Made by a program: the position numbers and the translations under genes. Shown one piece after another: positions 24,238 to 33,584 of a DNA stretch of 38,270 nucleotides (positions within the stretch are counted from its first letter, which is position 1; each line of letters opens with the position of its first letter). The stretch comes from Natronomonas aquatica (lineage in GTDB: Archaea > Halobacteriota > Halobacteria > Halobacteriales > Haloarculaceae): NCBI RefSeq assembly GCF_024449025.1, contig NZ_JAHLKM010000020.1, positions 1 to 38,270 on the forward strand. Reading direction: 5' to 3'. The notes beneath the pieces are model-generated. The model had not been told where the DNA came from and did no database searches. It worked only from the letters and a program-made list of their open reading frames with translations.

Positions 24238-24526
24238 TGCATCGGCGGTCGTCGTCCGGGCGTACCTGTCGGCTTCCTGTGGACCATTTCCCGAACGTCA
24301 ACAGCCACCCTGGGCACTGCTCGAGGGTGGTTTCGTTTCGTTCAAATGTCTCGGTAAGGCGTTCCTCGAAGGAACCAGGGCGCTCGGTCGAAATATTCGT
24401 TATCGACTGATCCGGTTCGAGCTCGTCGGGAATGCCCGGCTCTACGAACAGTGGAGAACCGCCGCCGACCGTCACAAACAAGACGGTAACGACTACGACC
24501 GTTGCGAGTCGATACCGATCGAACAT
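24238..24526 (-). pseudogene. Remnant of a gene for a membrane/exported protein
   Basis: An ATG at 24526 with a TATA-like taaaatac about 26 bases upstream opens a frame starting with a hydrophobic segment (MFDRYRLATVVVVTVLFVTV) and an acidic stretch (PGIPDELEPDQSITNISTE, FEERLTETFERNETT). After about 75 codons the composition turns Arg/Trp/Ser-rich and runs antisense into the Hsp20 gene. The front half therefore looks like a real signal or anchor segment and the back half like shifted frame. Function is not recognisable. Confidence 0.35.
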
Positions 24527-24699
24527 CGGGGAGGATCGAGGAAAAGTATTTTACCATACGAAACTGTTGGCTGGCGCTGGCACCCTGCTCTTTGGTGTAG
24601 TAACTGTTCTATGACTCCCCCATGAGTTATCACTTTTCTGTTCATCATGACCAAGTGACTCAACAGTACCTGCGTTTTTAGCTTGTAGGAACCCCTAGA

Positions 24700-24730
24700 T
24701 TTAATACATTCTTCAGATCAATCACAGCTA
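24700..24730 (+). promoter_or_regulatory. Leaderless promoter of the dihydropyrimidinase gene
   Basis: A TATA box (tttaataca, about 24700-24708) lies about 26 bases before the GTG at 24731, placing the transcription start at or next to the start codon. Confidence 0.5.
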
Positions 24731-26113
24731 GTGACTGTTGATACAATTATCGCAGGCGGAACATTAGTAACGCCAAAAAAAGCATTCGAGGCTAGCATCG
24801 CGATCGATGGAGAAAGTATAGTAGCCGTTGGCCGAGAAGACAACCTTCCAGAGGCCGACGATCGTGTCGATGCCACCGGGAAAATAGTGATGCCCGGTGT
24901 TGTGGACCCCCACGTTCATATTGACGAGGTTCCTGAGAACCGCGCGGGTACTGTACCCACAGAAACAGCTGCTGCCGCACTCGGTGGTGTGACGACGTTT
25001 ATTGATTTCGCGTTCCAAGGCGGTGATCGCCAGATTTCTGACGAATCCAAAGACTTGGTCGATGGAATTGAGCACAAAAAATCGAAGCAAGACCAAAGCT
25101 ATATTGATTACAGTCTTCACGGCGTCCTTCATCGTGAAAGCCCTAGCACATTTGAAGAGTTAGAGCCGGCTATCGAACAAGGGGTAACGTCTTTCAAAAT
25201 GTTTATGTCGAATTATGAAGTTGGAATCTCAAACGGATTTTTGCTGGAAGCGTTTGAAGAGATAGCAGGTTTAGATGCAGTTGCCGCGGTGCATACAGAG
25301 GACCCCTCCATCTGTAACTTCCGGACTGAGAAATTTAAGCGTGAAGGTCGGGGAAAGCCAAGCGACTACCCGGATTCACGACCCGACTATGCAGAAGCAA
25401 TAGGGGCGGAGACTGCTCTACGAGCGGCTGTTGAAACTGGTGTCAAATACTACGGTGTACATACTACCTGCAGGAAAGCCGCTGAGGCTATCAGTCAGTT
25501 TCAGAGAGATCAATCGAGAATCCGGGCAGAAACATGCACCCATTATACAGCACTCACTCGCGATCTTCATGAAAAAATAGGAAACCGCCCACTAATAGCC
25601 CCACCACTTAGAACAGAGGACGATCGAAACGCGATGTTCGAGTATCTAAATAACGGAACACTGAGTATTGTTTCGACAGACCACTCGGTCTATCACGAGG
25701 AATATAAAGAAGTTGATAATTGGTGGGATGCACCGTTCGGAGCCAACTCTATCCAGTATAGTTTGCCAGTATTTCATGAAGTTGCGATAAATCAGCGGGG
25801 ATACTCGTTTCCGTTCCTCGTTGATGCGATGTGTGCTACCCCAGCAGAAACATTCGGTCTACAACAGAAAGGGACGCTGGATATTGGTACTGATGCAGAC
25901 GTAGTGGTTTTCAATCCGACTGGAGGCAAAAAAATAACTTCGGAAGATAACGCCTCAAATTCGACGTTTAGTATTTATGAAGGAATGAGTGTTAGCGGCG
26001 CAGTTGAGAGAACGTATGTACGTGGACAATTAGTGGCGGACAGCAGTACAATCGTTGCCGAGGAAGGGACAGGAGAGTTCATACAGCGTGATATCCCTAC
26101 TTGGGAGAATTAA
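24731..26113 (+). CDS. Dihydropyrimidinase / hydantoinase family cyclic amidohydrolase
   Basis: A 460-residue amidohydrolase of the dihydropyrimidinase-hydantoinase-allantoinase group. Metal ligands are visible: HVH (61-63), the lysine expected to be carbamylated in TSFKMFMSNY (Lys156), His188 in AAVHTEDP, His244 in YYGVHTTC and Asp317 in VSTDHSVY. The reaction is ring opening of a cyclic diamide to an N-carbamoyl acid. The C-terminal small beta domain (GTDADVVVFNP) is present. The next gene, convergent, encodes an N-carbamoyl amidohydrolase-type enzyme that would take the next step. Codon and base use are clearly more AT-rich than in flanking genes, which suggests recent acquisition. Exact substrate (dihydropyrimidine, hydantoin or allantoin) cannot be told. 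Confidence 0.9.
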   Translation: MTVDTIIAGGTLVTPKKAFEASIAIDGESIVAVGREDNLPEADDRVDATGKIVMPGVVDPHVHIDEVPENRAGTVPTETAAAALGGVTTFIDFAFQGGDRQISDESKDLVDGIEHKKSKQDQSYIDYSLHGVLHRESPSTFEELEPAIEQGVTSFKMFMSNYEVGISNGFLLEAFEEIAGLDAVAAVHTEDPSICNFRTEKFKREGRGKPSDYPDSRPDYAEAIGAETALRAAVETGVKYYGVHTTCRKAAEAISQFQRDQSRIRAETCTHYTALTRDLHEKIGNRPLIAPPLRTEDDRNAMFEYLNNGTLSIVSTDHSVYHEEYKEVDNWWDAPFGANSIQYSLPVFHEVAINQRGYSFPFLVDAMCATPAETFGLQQKGTLDIGTDADVVVFNPTGGKKITSEDNASNSTFSIYEGMSVSGAVERTYVRGQLVADSSTIVAEEGTGEFIQRDIPTWEN

Positions 26114-26185
26114 TCTCGTCCGGGCCAATAATAAAGGAAGCACCGGCATTCGTGAGCCAGAACGGATGGAGAATTTTCCAAACAT

Positions 26186-27445
26186 TCATTTCTCATTCAC
26201 ACCGGCAAGGGTCGTAATCGCATCCAGTAGTACGTTCCCGGCCTGTGCACAATCTTCCCAGTCTGTCCACTCCTGGGGGTTATGTGAAATCCCGTCTTGA
26301 GAAGGGACAAAAAGCATTCCTGCATCGGTCACACGAGCGATATTCATGCTATCATGTCCGCCTCCAGAAGGCAGGTTTATGGTTTGTATATCTCGATTTT
26401 CACTTCCTCTTTTTATTGCGTTAATGCACCGATCGCTCATAGATACAGGATCTATTGTTCGATAAGTGTCAAATTCGGTTACCAGATCGTGTTCTTTACC
26501 GATACGAGCAAGGCTTTTTTTAGCCCGATCGGCGATTTTTTCCATTACTTGAAGATCCGTGTCACGAAAATCAGTATTAATTTCAACTCGTCCAGGAACA
26601 ACGTTGCGGGCATTGGGATCAACTTCGATATTACCAACAGTTGCAACGGCGAATTCGCTTTCGGTTTCGACGACCTCACGAGCGATTTCATTAACAGTTG
26701 AAATAAATTCAGATGCACCTAATAACGCATCCGAACGGTCATACATGTGTGTCCCACCCGCATGATTAGAGTCACCAATTATTTCAATATTGCAATTTTT
26801 GATACCGGTGATAGCTGAAACGATTCCGAGTGGAATATTTGACCGTTCCAGTGTGGTCGACTGTTCAATATGTACCTCGAACCAAGCATCCCAGTCTTCC
26901 ACAGTAAGAGTGCCGTTGCCTTGGAACCCAATCTGAGTCAAATATTCCTTTAGACTCTTTCCGTCGTCGTCGGTCAAGGCAAGCGCCTCTTCGACGCTCA
27001 GATCGCCAGTTGCAACGGAGGACCCTAGCGTACCGACATCGAACCGTCCTCCTTCTTCTTCTGTAAAGGAAACGACGACAATCGGACGGTCCGGTTGTAC
27101 ACCTTCTTTTTGCATAGTTCGTACAGCCTCAAGCGCCGAGTAAACCCCCAATGGTCCGTCAAATATCCCACCGTTAGGAACAGAATCAAGATGGCTACCA
27201 GCAGCGATCGGAGATGCATCAGGATCTGTCTCGTCAGCTACCCATCGACCTGCAATATTTCCAACAGCGTCAATAGTGACGCTCATCCCGAGCTCGTTTA
27301 GCTGTTCAACAAAGTGTTCTCGAGCTCTTTGATCAGCTTTTGAACCAGTAAGCACGGTGCGTCCGTACCCTTCTTCTACTTCAATAGCCCCAAACTCTCC
27401 ATTCGTTAACAAATGCTCACGAAGACGGTTCTCACTCACATGCAT
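26186..27445 (-). CDS. M20-family N-carbamoyl-amino acid hydrolase / allantoate amidohydrolase
   Basis: A 419-residue zinc amidohydrolase of the hydantoinase/carbamoylase family. Seen are GSHLDSVPNGGIFDGPLG (His85, Asp87, Asp96 as metal ligands), VVSFTEEEGGRF with the catalytic Glu pair, WFEVHIEQSTTLE, the dimerisation segment with NHAGGTHMYDRSDAL, and LPSGGGHDSMN near the C-terminus. It hydrolyses an N-carbamoyl bond to release ammonia and CO2 plus an amino acid, following a hydantoinase. The frame extends 21 bases further upstream, but ATG 27445 (MHVSENRL) has a TATA box (tataaaatt, 27471-27479) at leaderless distance. The gene is AT-rich like its convergent partner. Confidence 0.88.
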   Translation of the reverse strand: MHVSENRLREHLLTNGEFGAIEVEEGYGRTVLTGSKADQRAREHFVEQLNELGMSVTIDAVGNIAGRWVADETDPDASPIAAGSHLDSVPNGGIFDGPLGVYSALEAVRTMQKEGVQPDRPIVVVSFTEEEGGRFDVGTLGSSVATGDLSVEEALALTDDDGKSLKEYLTQIGFQGNGTLTVEDWDAWFEVHIEQSTTLERSNIPLGIVSAITGIKNCNIEIIGDSNHAGGTHMYDRSDALLGASEFISTVNEIAREVVETESEFAVATVGNIEVDPNARNVVPGRVEINTDFRDTDLQVMEKIADRAKKSLARIGKEHDLVTEFDTYRTIDPVSMSDRCINAIKRGSENRDIQTINLPSGGGHDSMNIARVTDAGMLFVPSQDGISHNPQEWTDWEDCAQAGNVLLDAITTLAGVNEK

Positions 27446-27763
27446 CGTAATACAAACCAATAGCACAAAATATAAAATTAGGTATTACTCGGGTTAATAG
27501 ATCTAAAGCGGTCCGGTCAGGTAATAAAAACGAAAAGCAGCACGCGCAAATCCTGTTTTTACCGAATCTGTCGGTAAATCTTATTTTCTATTGAGGATTT
27601 GAACGCTGGTCCTTGTCGTGATAACCCCCGTCACCTCACAAGAATCACCCCTCGACCGCCCCAACTGACGCTTCCAAATCCGGGCTATCTGGACTGTGCC
27701 ACTACATTATAGTGGGGTATGGGTTATAAATGCCCGATAGACTTCTCTCCGGGAAACGGTGAT
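27446..27763. other. Gene-free stretch beside the carbamoylase gene
   Basis: No gene is seen. It starts with the TATA region of the carbamoylase gene and includes the perfect short hairpin CCACTA-CATTA-TAGTGG (27699-27715) followed by an AT-rich tgggttataaatg. Base composition falls back to the chromosomal average toward the right, marking the possible edge of the AT-rich segment. Confidence 0.35.
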
Positions 27764-27892
27764 TCAAATGATCTCAACGAGATTGTAGCCAGCGTCCGGA
27801 TAGTGGGCTTCTCGCTCCTCGTAACCGCTTTCGAACGCGCGGTCAGAGTTCTCTTCCATTCCGTCACTCAACGGTTCATCGTTGCCAGTCAT
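27764..27892 (-). CDS. Possible small acidic protein or gene fragment
   Basis: An ATG at 27892 opens a 42-residue frame (MTGNDEPLSDGMEENSD, later YPDAGYNLVEII) with strongly acidic haloarchaeal composition. It lies between the carbamoylase promoter and an IS1182-type remnant. It might be the C-terminal fragment of a gene cut by the element. No family is recognised. Confidence 0.3.
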   Translation of the reverse strand: MTGNDEPLSDGMEENSDRAFESGYEEREAHYPDAGYNLVEII

Positions 27893-27925
27893 ACTTGTTC
27901 GTAGAGACTGAGGGCACCGCACAAA

Positions 27926-27949
27926 GGGGTGTTCTGACGAGAACACCCC
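27926..27949. repeat. Perfect 10-bp hairpin next to transposase remnant
   Basis: GGGGTGTTCT, loop GACG, AGAACACCCC. It lies about 90 bases beyond the transposase stop codon and may be the transcription-stop hairpin or the end of the insertion element. Confidence 0.5.
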
Positions 27950-28037
27950 GACCCGGTCACCGGTGGTTATCTCATCAGAAGGGAGCCGTCACCACAGAAG
28001 GACCAGCTGACAGCGACAAACGACACTTTCTCTCCGA

Positions 28038-28939
28038 CTACCCTGCTGATCTCTCTTGCTTCGCCTCCGATTCCAGGAATCCGGAGGCTCGCTTCAGGTT
28101 TCTCCCCATAGCTTTCGCTATCGAGGCGTTCTTCACCTTGATTTTCCCCGTGAACTTCGCTTTCTCACCGTCCTTGTGATACATCTCGTTCATCAATGAC
28201 TCCACTCCGGCACGTAAGTTCAGGAACTCCTGTTCCGCTGGATCATCTAACTGCTGCCGTCGCTGAGCAATTTCTACCCGCCGTTTCCTGAACCCGTAGC
28301 TGTAGTGTTCCTGCTGTTCCTCAACGAAACAGTTCTCTTGATACTGGCAGCCATCACAGAACTTCTTGTCCATCTTTCCCGAGATACGGCCAGTCTCGTA
28401 ATGGTTCTGCTCGAATGGTTCGTGTCCGGCAGGACACGCAACCATTCTCGTCCCATCCCACTCTGGAGCAGCAAGCGACATCTTCTCCGCTGCAGGACGT
28501 TGGCCCGTGATTCCCGTGAAGTGCTGCGTGATCCCCTATCACGGCAGCACTTCTCTACTTCCTTGTGCGTGTACCCGCCATCTACGAGCAGGTCACGTAG
28601 TCCCGTTTCCTCAGCGAGATTCCTCGCGTCCTCACCCAAGAGGTCGCCATCATCTGTGTTGTTCGTATCGACTCGCACCGCTGTAATCAAGCGAAACGGA
28701 TTTTCACTATTGCATGTCTCAGCGATATTCGACTTGTAGCCGAAGTAATCCTCCGCGTCCTTGGAGCGATACGTCGCTTCGTCGTCGTGTGGGTTTTGTA
28801 GTGACCCACTATCGATCTCGTCGGACTCTTCCAGTCCGACGTGATCGTGTCTCTCTTCGACATCTCGATCTGACGATTCAGAGTTGGATTCATCTTCGAC
28901 ATTCGCCATGGACCCGGATGAGTCTAACACGAAGGTCAC
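28038..28939 (-). pseudogene. IS1182-type transposase remnant, 5'-truncated and frameshifted
   Basis: Read leftward, the frame from 28939 gives VLDSSGSMANVEDE, then DDEATYRSKDAEDYFGYKSN, VDTNNTDDGDLLGEDARNL and LLVDGGYTHKEVEKCC, all typical of the DDE core of IS1182 transposases. After CRDRG (about 28530) this frame loses sense, and the reading continues in another frame as ITQHFTGITGQRPAAEKMSL, CPAGHEPFEQNHYETG, FCDGCQYQENCFV and LRAGVESLMNEMYH to a stop at 28038. One extra G in the AGGGG run near 28528 would restore the frame. The N-terminal half of a normal transposase (about 200 residues) is missing, so the element cannot move by itself. Confidence 0.75.
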
Positions 28940-29037
28940 GTGTGTATCTATACATCAACGTCGAGGCGACGCCTGATAACCGGTCGGTGGCAAAAACTGT
29001 TTTAGCACGACTTGAGATCGATAAAAATCTGGCCACC

Positions 29038-31260
29038 CTATATCGATACTGGGATAAATTCTGGATCGATATTGTTCAGCCGACCTGTCGTCTCGAAGTA
29101 GTCCTGAAAATCCTGGTAGAATGCGGTACACTTCCCTTCGGCATCGTAGCGTAGCGTATGGAAATCACCGATAATAGCGCAGTAGCGCTTGGCCCGTGTC
29201 AGCGCAACGTTTAGTCGCCTAGGGCCGTCTTGTGGTCGGCCCAGAAATCCGATCTCGCCTTCGCTATTGCTACGGACGAGCGAAATAAGGATCGCCGTCT
29301 TTTCACTGCCCTGGAATGAGTCAATCGTATCGACTGTTATCGCTTGCTCCTCTTTGAGGTGATCAGCCAGCGTCTCACGGAGTAACCGAACTTGCGCCGC
29401 ATATGGCGTAATGACTTCAATCTCTTCGGCTGGAACCGTCCCTAGAAGCTCTGTGACAAGGTGGATGACTAATCGTGCTTCGGTTTCGTTTGCCCGCGAA
29501 TGACCGATTACATCGACAGATCCGCCAACGTTGTATCCCTCGATCGCTCCCCGATCGGGAAGTGAGTCAACGACTTCGCCGTTTCGGAGCGTCCGGTCGT
29601 AGAACTCGCGATTGGAGAAATACGCGATATCTGGATGCATTCGATACTGCGTTTTGAGTTGGAGCCCAACATCTTCGTACACGCCACCATCCGCATAGAG
29701 GTGCTCAAACAGCGACAAACCGTAACTCAGCTCTGGTGGCTCCTCGGTTGCGCTAAACGGCGGCAACTGATGATGATCTCCGGCGAGAACTGCTCGGCTG
29801 GCCCGTGCAAGCGGGATACACGACGCCGTGCAGGTCGACTGCGTCGCTTCATCAAGCACGACGAGATCAAACTCTCGGTGAAGCGTTGCGGCACTACTGT
29901 TTGTTGCAGCCACGACATCCGCCCGTCCTGCGACGTCACTGTAGTTGTCTCGAACGAGATTACGTCCCGACCGACCAGCATTCACTCGTTTAAGCGTTAG
30001 CTCACCGGACCCGTGTTGGCTACGAGCGTGCAGCGACTGTGGATCCAGTTCTTCCGCCGTTGATCCGCCGACGACAAGATTATCTAAGGCCTGATTTGAG
30101 CCGGTGCAGACAAGGACGTCCTCTCCAGCGTCAACAGCCCGCCGAATGATCTCCAGCAACGTCCGGGTCTTGCCGGTCCCAGGCGGGCCGTGAATACAGA
30201 AGAGATCATCGGCAAGCAACGCGTAGGTGACAGCCAACTGCTGTTCTTGATTCAGATCGGTATCAAACTGCTCGCTCATCGCAGCGGCTTCGTTCGAGAA
30301 CGTCAGGGGTCGCTCACCCGACAGAATCTCACGGAACTCATCGTCTCGTAGCGTCTCGATCGCCTCAGTTTCTCGATCGAACGGCACCGGGTTCAACAGC
30401 GCCGAAAGTCCAAATCCATGATCGCCCTTGAGATGTGATCCGACAGCTGCAGACTCTTCGACTGACTCCCACTCAACCGCTAGCCATAGCGTTAGCCCTC
30501 GGATTTGCTTGACTTCTGCCGCAATCGGAAACGCATCGGGAGCGTTGCTATCGAAGGCTTGTAGCAGGACTTCGTTTCCTTGATAGATCCCGAACTCATT
30601 TTCAACAAAATAGGCCCAGTCATCATCCCGGCGACTCCGAAGCGATTCGTCTAGTTCGACGCTGAATTTGTACCCCTTGTCGGTCGTTTCGACACAGGAA
30701 AGTGAGGGAATCGCGGATAGCCCCTGTTCGTACAAATGCCGGGCAGAGTGTTTGCGAGCCTGCGTAGCATTGCCCTCCCGCGTAATAGTTCGTTCTTCAT
30801 CTACATATGAGTCGAACTCCGCAAGGAGATCATCGGTAATCGGGTTACGGGGCGGTTCATAATCATCAATCGGGGCGTCATAGCCAGGCGGGTAGGAGTT
30901 CGGCAGGTAATCCGAATGCCAAAATCGGATCCGGTGAGCCAATTGTGACTCGCTGAATGCTTCGGCAGGGATTGCTTCATATTCCCCTTCGGAGGCGACG
31001 AGAAAGATCTTCCCGCGTATTGTATGATCAGTATACGCGACGAACTCATCAGTTACTATTGCATCATCATGCCCGTGGAGTGGGATACAGGTCCAATCTC
31101 GATCGGGGTGGCTTAATGAGTCATGCAGACTCGCGAATTCTGCGATTGGTTGGACTGGGACCTCAGCCTCAATCGTTGGCAGTGTAGCCGGATCCGCAGA
31201 AACGAGGGCAGCATCGTTGAGATTGAATTGATCGACGGCATGTTCAAACAGCAGGGACAT
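29038..31260 (-). CDS. Superfamily 1 helicase, UPF1/DNA2/NAM7-like
   Basis: A 740-residue SF1B helicase. Residues 1-330 are a long N-terminal region of no recognised family. Residue 336 onward is the motor: LNQEQQLAVTYALLADD, Walker A CIHGPPGTGKTRT (GPPGTGKT, 358-365), LVVLDEATQST (motif II), LAGDHHQLPP (motif III), LKTQYRMHPDIAYF (motif IV), TVDTIDSFQGSEKTAI (motif V) and RRLNVALTRAKRY (motif VI). All motifs are intact, so it should translocate 5' to 3' on nucleic acid. The N-terminal region could be a specificity or recruitment domain. It is divergent, with about 235 to 310 bases between, from a SWIM zinc-finger protein, a layout seen in defence and repair islands. The ATG at 31260 is the first in the frame. 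Confidence 0.9.
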   Translation of the reverse strand: MSLLFEHAVDQFNLNDAALVSADPATLPTIEAEVPVQPIAEFASLHDSLSHPDRDWTCIPLHGHDDAIVTDEFVAYTDHTIRGKIFLVASEGEYEAIPAEAFSESQLAHRIRFWHSDYLPNSYPPGYDAPIDDYEPPRNPITDDLLAEFDSYVDEERTITREGNATQARKHSARHLYEQGLSAIPSLSCVETTDKGYKFSVELDESLRSRRDDDWAYFVENEFGIYQGNEVLLQAFDSNAPDAFPIAAEVKQIRGLTLWLAVEWESVEESAAVGSHLKGDHGFGLSALLNPVPFDRETEAIETLRDDEFREILSGERPLTFSNEAAAMSEQFDTDLNQEQQLAVTYALLADDLFCIHGPPGTGKTRTLLEIIRRAVDAGEDVLVCTGSNQALDNLVVGGSTAEELDPQSLHARSQHGSGELTLKRVNAGRSGRNLVRDNYSDVAGRADVVAATNSSAATLHREFDLVVLDEATQSTCTASCIPLARASRAVLAGDHHQLPPFSATEEPPELSYGLSLFEHLYADGGVYEDVGLQLKTQYRMHPDIAYFSNREFYDRTLRNGEVVDSLPDRGAIEGYNVGGSVDVIGHSRANETEARLVIHLVTELLGTVPAEEIEVITPYAAQVRLLRETLADHLKEEQAITVDTIDSFQGSEKTAILISLVRSNSEGEIGFLGRPQDGPRRLNVALTRAKRYCAIIGDFHTLRYDAEGKCTAFYQDFQDYFETTGRLNNIDPEFIPVSI

Positions 31261-31570
31261 ATCTTTGCGCTGTTCTCACGCATCCTACTTGAGCGCTTCC
31301 CACGCACTCTCTTCTCCGTAATGGGTTGGTGATCGGTGGATCTGGCCCGACCGGATCCAAAACCACCCCGCTGGGGACCAATGAGCCAACCGGAACGCAG
31401 ATATTTGAGTGTGTCACTGAGTCACCAGATCGCTTGGATGAGTGTGCCCGACAAGTGAATAAACCCTCTGACCCTCTCCATCTTGTACACTATTTTTGAC
31501 AAAAGTTGGATGGATCTACCGTGCGAAGGTTTCTATGTCACGCTCTTTCATAGGGAAAGATAGCCCAGGC

Positions 31571-33583
31571 ATGGAGTACCCGACCCGATCGGAAATTCGC
31601 TCGCTCTGCACAGAACAGTCCTTCGAACGGGGGGTCAAGTACTACGAGAGGGATAGGGTTCAGAAACTGGAGGTCGAGGGTGGAGACATTACTGCAATCG
31701 TTCGTGGATCCCACGATTACGACATCTCGATCAATATCGATGACGACACGATTCGGACCGTCTGTAGTTGCCCCTACGACTACGCTGGAGATTGTAAACA
31801 CATCGTCGCTGTACTCTTAGCCGTCGAAGATCGCTCATCCGAGTCAACTGTTGAGACAGCCGATTCATCAGACAGCTCTGAGACGGTCGATATTGAAGCC
31901 CTGATCGATCGGACGCCTGACGACGAGCTTCGGACGTTTCTCCTCGATCTCATCGCGGACGACTGTGATATCCGTGATCGGTTCGTCGCATTTGCTGGTG
32001 AAGAGCCAGGCAAGACTGTTTACGATTACAAGCAAGAAATCGACTGTCTGTTCGAGGATGCAGCCGGTCGTGGTGGCATGATCGAATACGATACTCGTAT
32101 CGACTTCTCCCAGTATCACGACCTGGCGGAAATGCACCGAAGCCGTGAAAACATTAGCACAGCGACCGATATCTACCGTGCGTTGGCGGAGACAATCCGT
32201 GAGAATATGAACCGGATCGACGACAGTAGCGGATACTACGGTCGCGAATTGAGCCGTGCCATCGAGGGGTACGCCGAGACGATCGTCGAACAAGACTGTG
32301 AACATGACGAAAAGCAACCCCACATCGAATATCTCTTCGAGGAATTCATCGAGGCAGACTACGGCTTTGCCAGTGAGGACTACGACGAGGCATTACGGAC
32401 CATCTGTACGACGAGGGCGGATCTCGAATACTGGCTCGAACGGTTGGACGCACACGTTTCGGGTGTCGACCTCGAGCCAGAGGCCCTCGAAGCATCGGTC
32501 GGTTCTTCGACAGAGACAACTCAGGACGACGTCGAAGGAGACACCTCATCAAGCGAATCGACAGCTATTTCGAACGCACAGCCGGCAGACGAGACAGACA
32601 CAACTGACGAAAACGATCGGACCGACGATGTCCTCTATACTTCGGATTTCACGACTGGACCGCTCTCTACGGACGACTTTACTGGCGGAACGCTTGATGT
32701 CGAGCATTTAGCGGTCGGACCACTAGAGATCGGATACTTCGTCGGCGATTCGTTTGACGAGCTTCGCGTGGACGCTCCAACAACCGTCGAACGACATACT
32801 GCAGCGATCGAATCGCCCGAATCCAGTGCTTCCGAGTCAGATCTTGCTTCGAAGTTCCAGAAGCGGCGTGTCCTCTCGACGTACGTATACGTGCTGGAGG
32901 AGCTTGGCGAGGAAGATATTCTGGATGTGCTGTACGAAGAGATCTACCTCGAAGACAAGCGGTTCTGTAAGGCGTATGCCGAGCGGCTGGTCGAACAAAA
33001 CGACGAAGAGCGTGCACTCAAGATCGTCGAACACGGAATTGACACATTCCATTCAACGACTGACCTGCGCTGGATCGCCGTCGATCTCTACGGAGATCCG
33101 GAGGCGGACAGATACAAGACGCTGTTGAAGCAACTATTTCTCGATCACTCTGAGTGGGACGCCTACGATGAACTAAAACAGGCCTGTACCGATCGCGAAT
33201 GGTCGTCGATATATGGGGAGTTCGAGCGTACACTCGACCAGCGTGACCGACAACGGCTGATCTCTATGTACGTCCACGAGATGGATCTCGAGAAGGCATT
33301 CTTCGAACTGAAGGAAGCCGAAAATCTATCCTGGATTCGTCGCTATCAGGACCCGGTCGCAACGGTCGATCCGATCGAGTATTTCGAGATGTACCGCGAA
33401 CAGTTGATTCCGTTTGCCGCCGCTGAGACGGGGCGTCGTCATTATCGGGAAATTGCAGATCACTTGGAGTCGATGCAGGAGTTGGTTTCTGACGCCCGGT
33501 TCGAAGAGTTCGTCGAGTTCCTGAAGGAAAAACATTCGAATCGACCAGCATTCCTCGATGAACTCGAGACAGCAGGGTTTTGA
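31571..33583 (+). CDS. SWIM zinc-finger protein with alpha-helical repeats and a short tandem repeat
   Basis: A 670-residue protein from ATG 31571 (MEYPTRSEIRS); a TTG at 31496 or ATG at 31535 would add 25 or 12 residues, but family proteins begin like this one. SWIM ligands are CSCPYDYAGDCKH (Cys65, Cys67, Cys75, His77), preceded by the usual FERGVKYYERDRV segment. Residues about 85-250 are acidic and helical. An acidic Ser/Thr/Asp linker follows, then four roughly ten-residue copies of a pattern like DFxxGxL (TSDFTTGPLS, TDDFTGGTLD, VEHLAVGPLE, IGYFVGDSFD). The rest (residue about 425 on) is helical-repeat sequence. SWIM domains bind DNA or protein and occur beside helicases. Its stop abuts the convergent broken gene within two bases. 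Confidence 0.82.
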   Translation: MEYPTRSEIRSLCTEQSFERGVKYYERDRVQKLEVEGGDITAIVRGSHDYDISINIDDDTIRTVCSCPYDYAGDCKHIVAVLLAVEDRSSESTVETADSSDSSETVDIEALIDRTPDDELRTFLLDLIADDCDIRDRFVAFAGEEPGKTVYDYKQEIDCLFEDAAGRGGMIEYDTRIDFSQYHDLAEMHRSRENISTATDIYRALAETIRENMNRIDDSSGYYGRELSRAIEGYAETIVEQDCEHDEKQPHIEYLFEEFIEADYGFASEDYDEALRTICTTRADLEYWLERLDAHVSGVDLEPEALEASVGSSTETTQDDVEGDTSSSESTAISNAQPADETDTTDENDRTDDVLYTSDFTTGPLSTDDFTGGTLDVEHLAVGPLEIGYFVGDSFDELRVDAPTTVERHTAAIESPESSASESDLASKFQKRRVLSTYVYVLEELGEEDILDVLYEEIYLEDKRFCKAYAERLVEQNDEERALKIVEHGIDTFHSTTDLRWIAVDLYGDPEADRYKTLLKQLFLDHSEWDAYDELKQACTDREWSSIYGEFERTLDQRDRQRLISMYVHEMDLEKAFFELKEAENLSWIRRYQDPVATVDPIEYFEMYREQLIPFAAAETGRRHYREIADHLESMQELVSDARFEEFVEFLKEKHSNRPAFLDELETAGF

Positions 33584-33584
33584 T

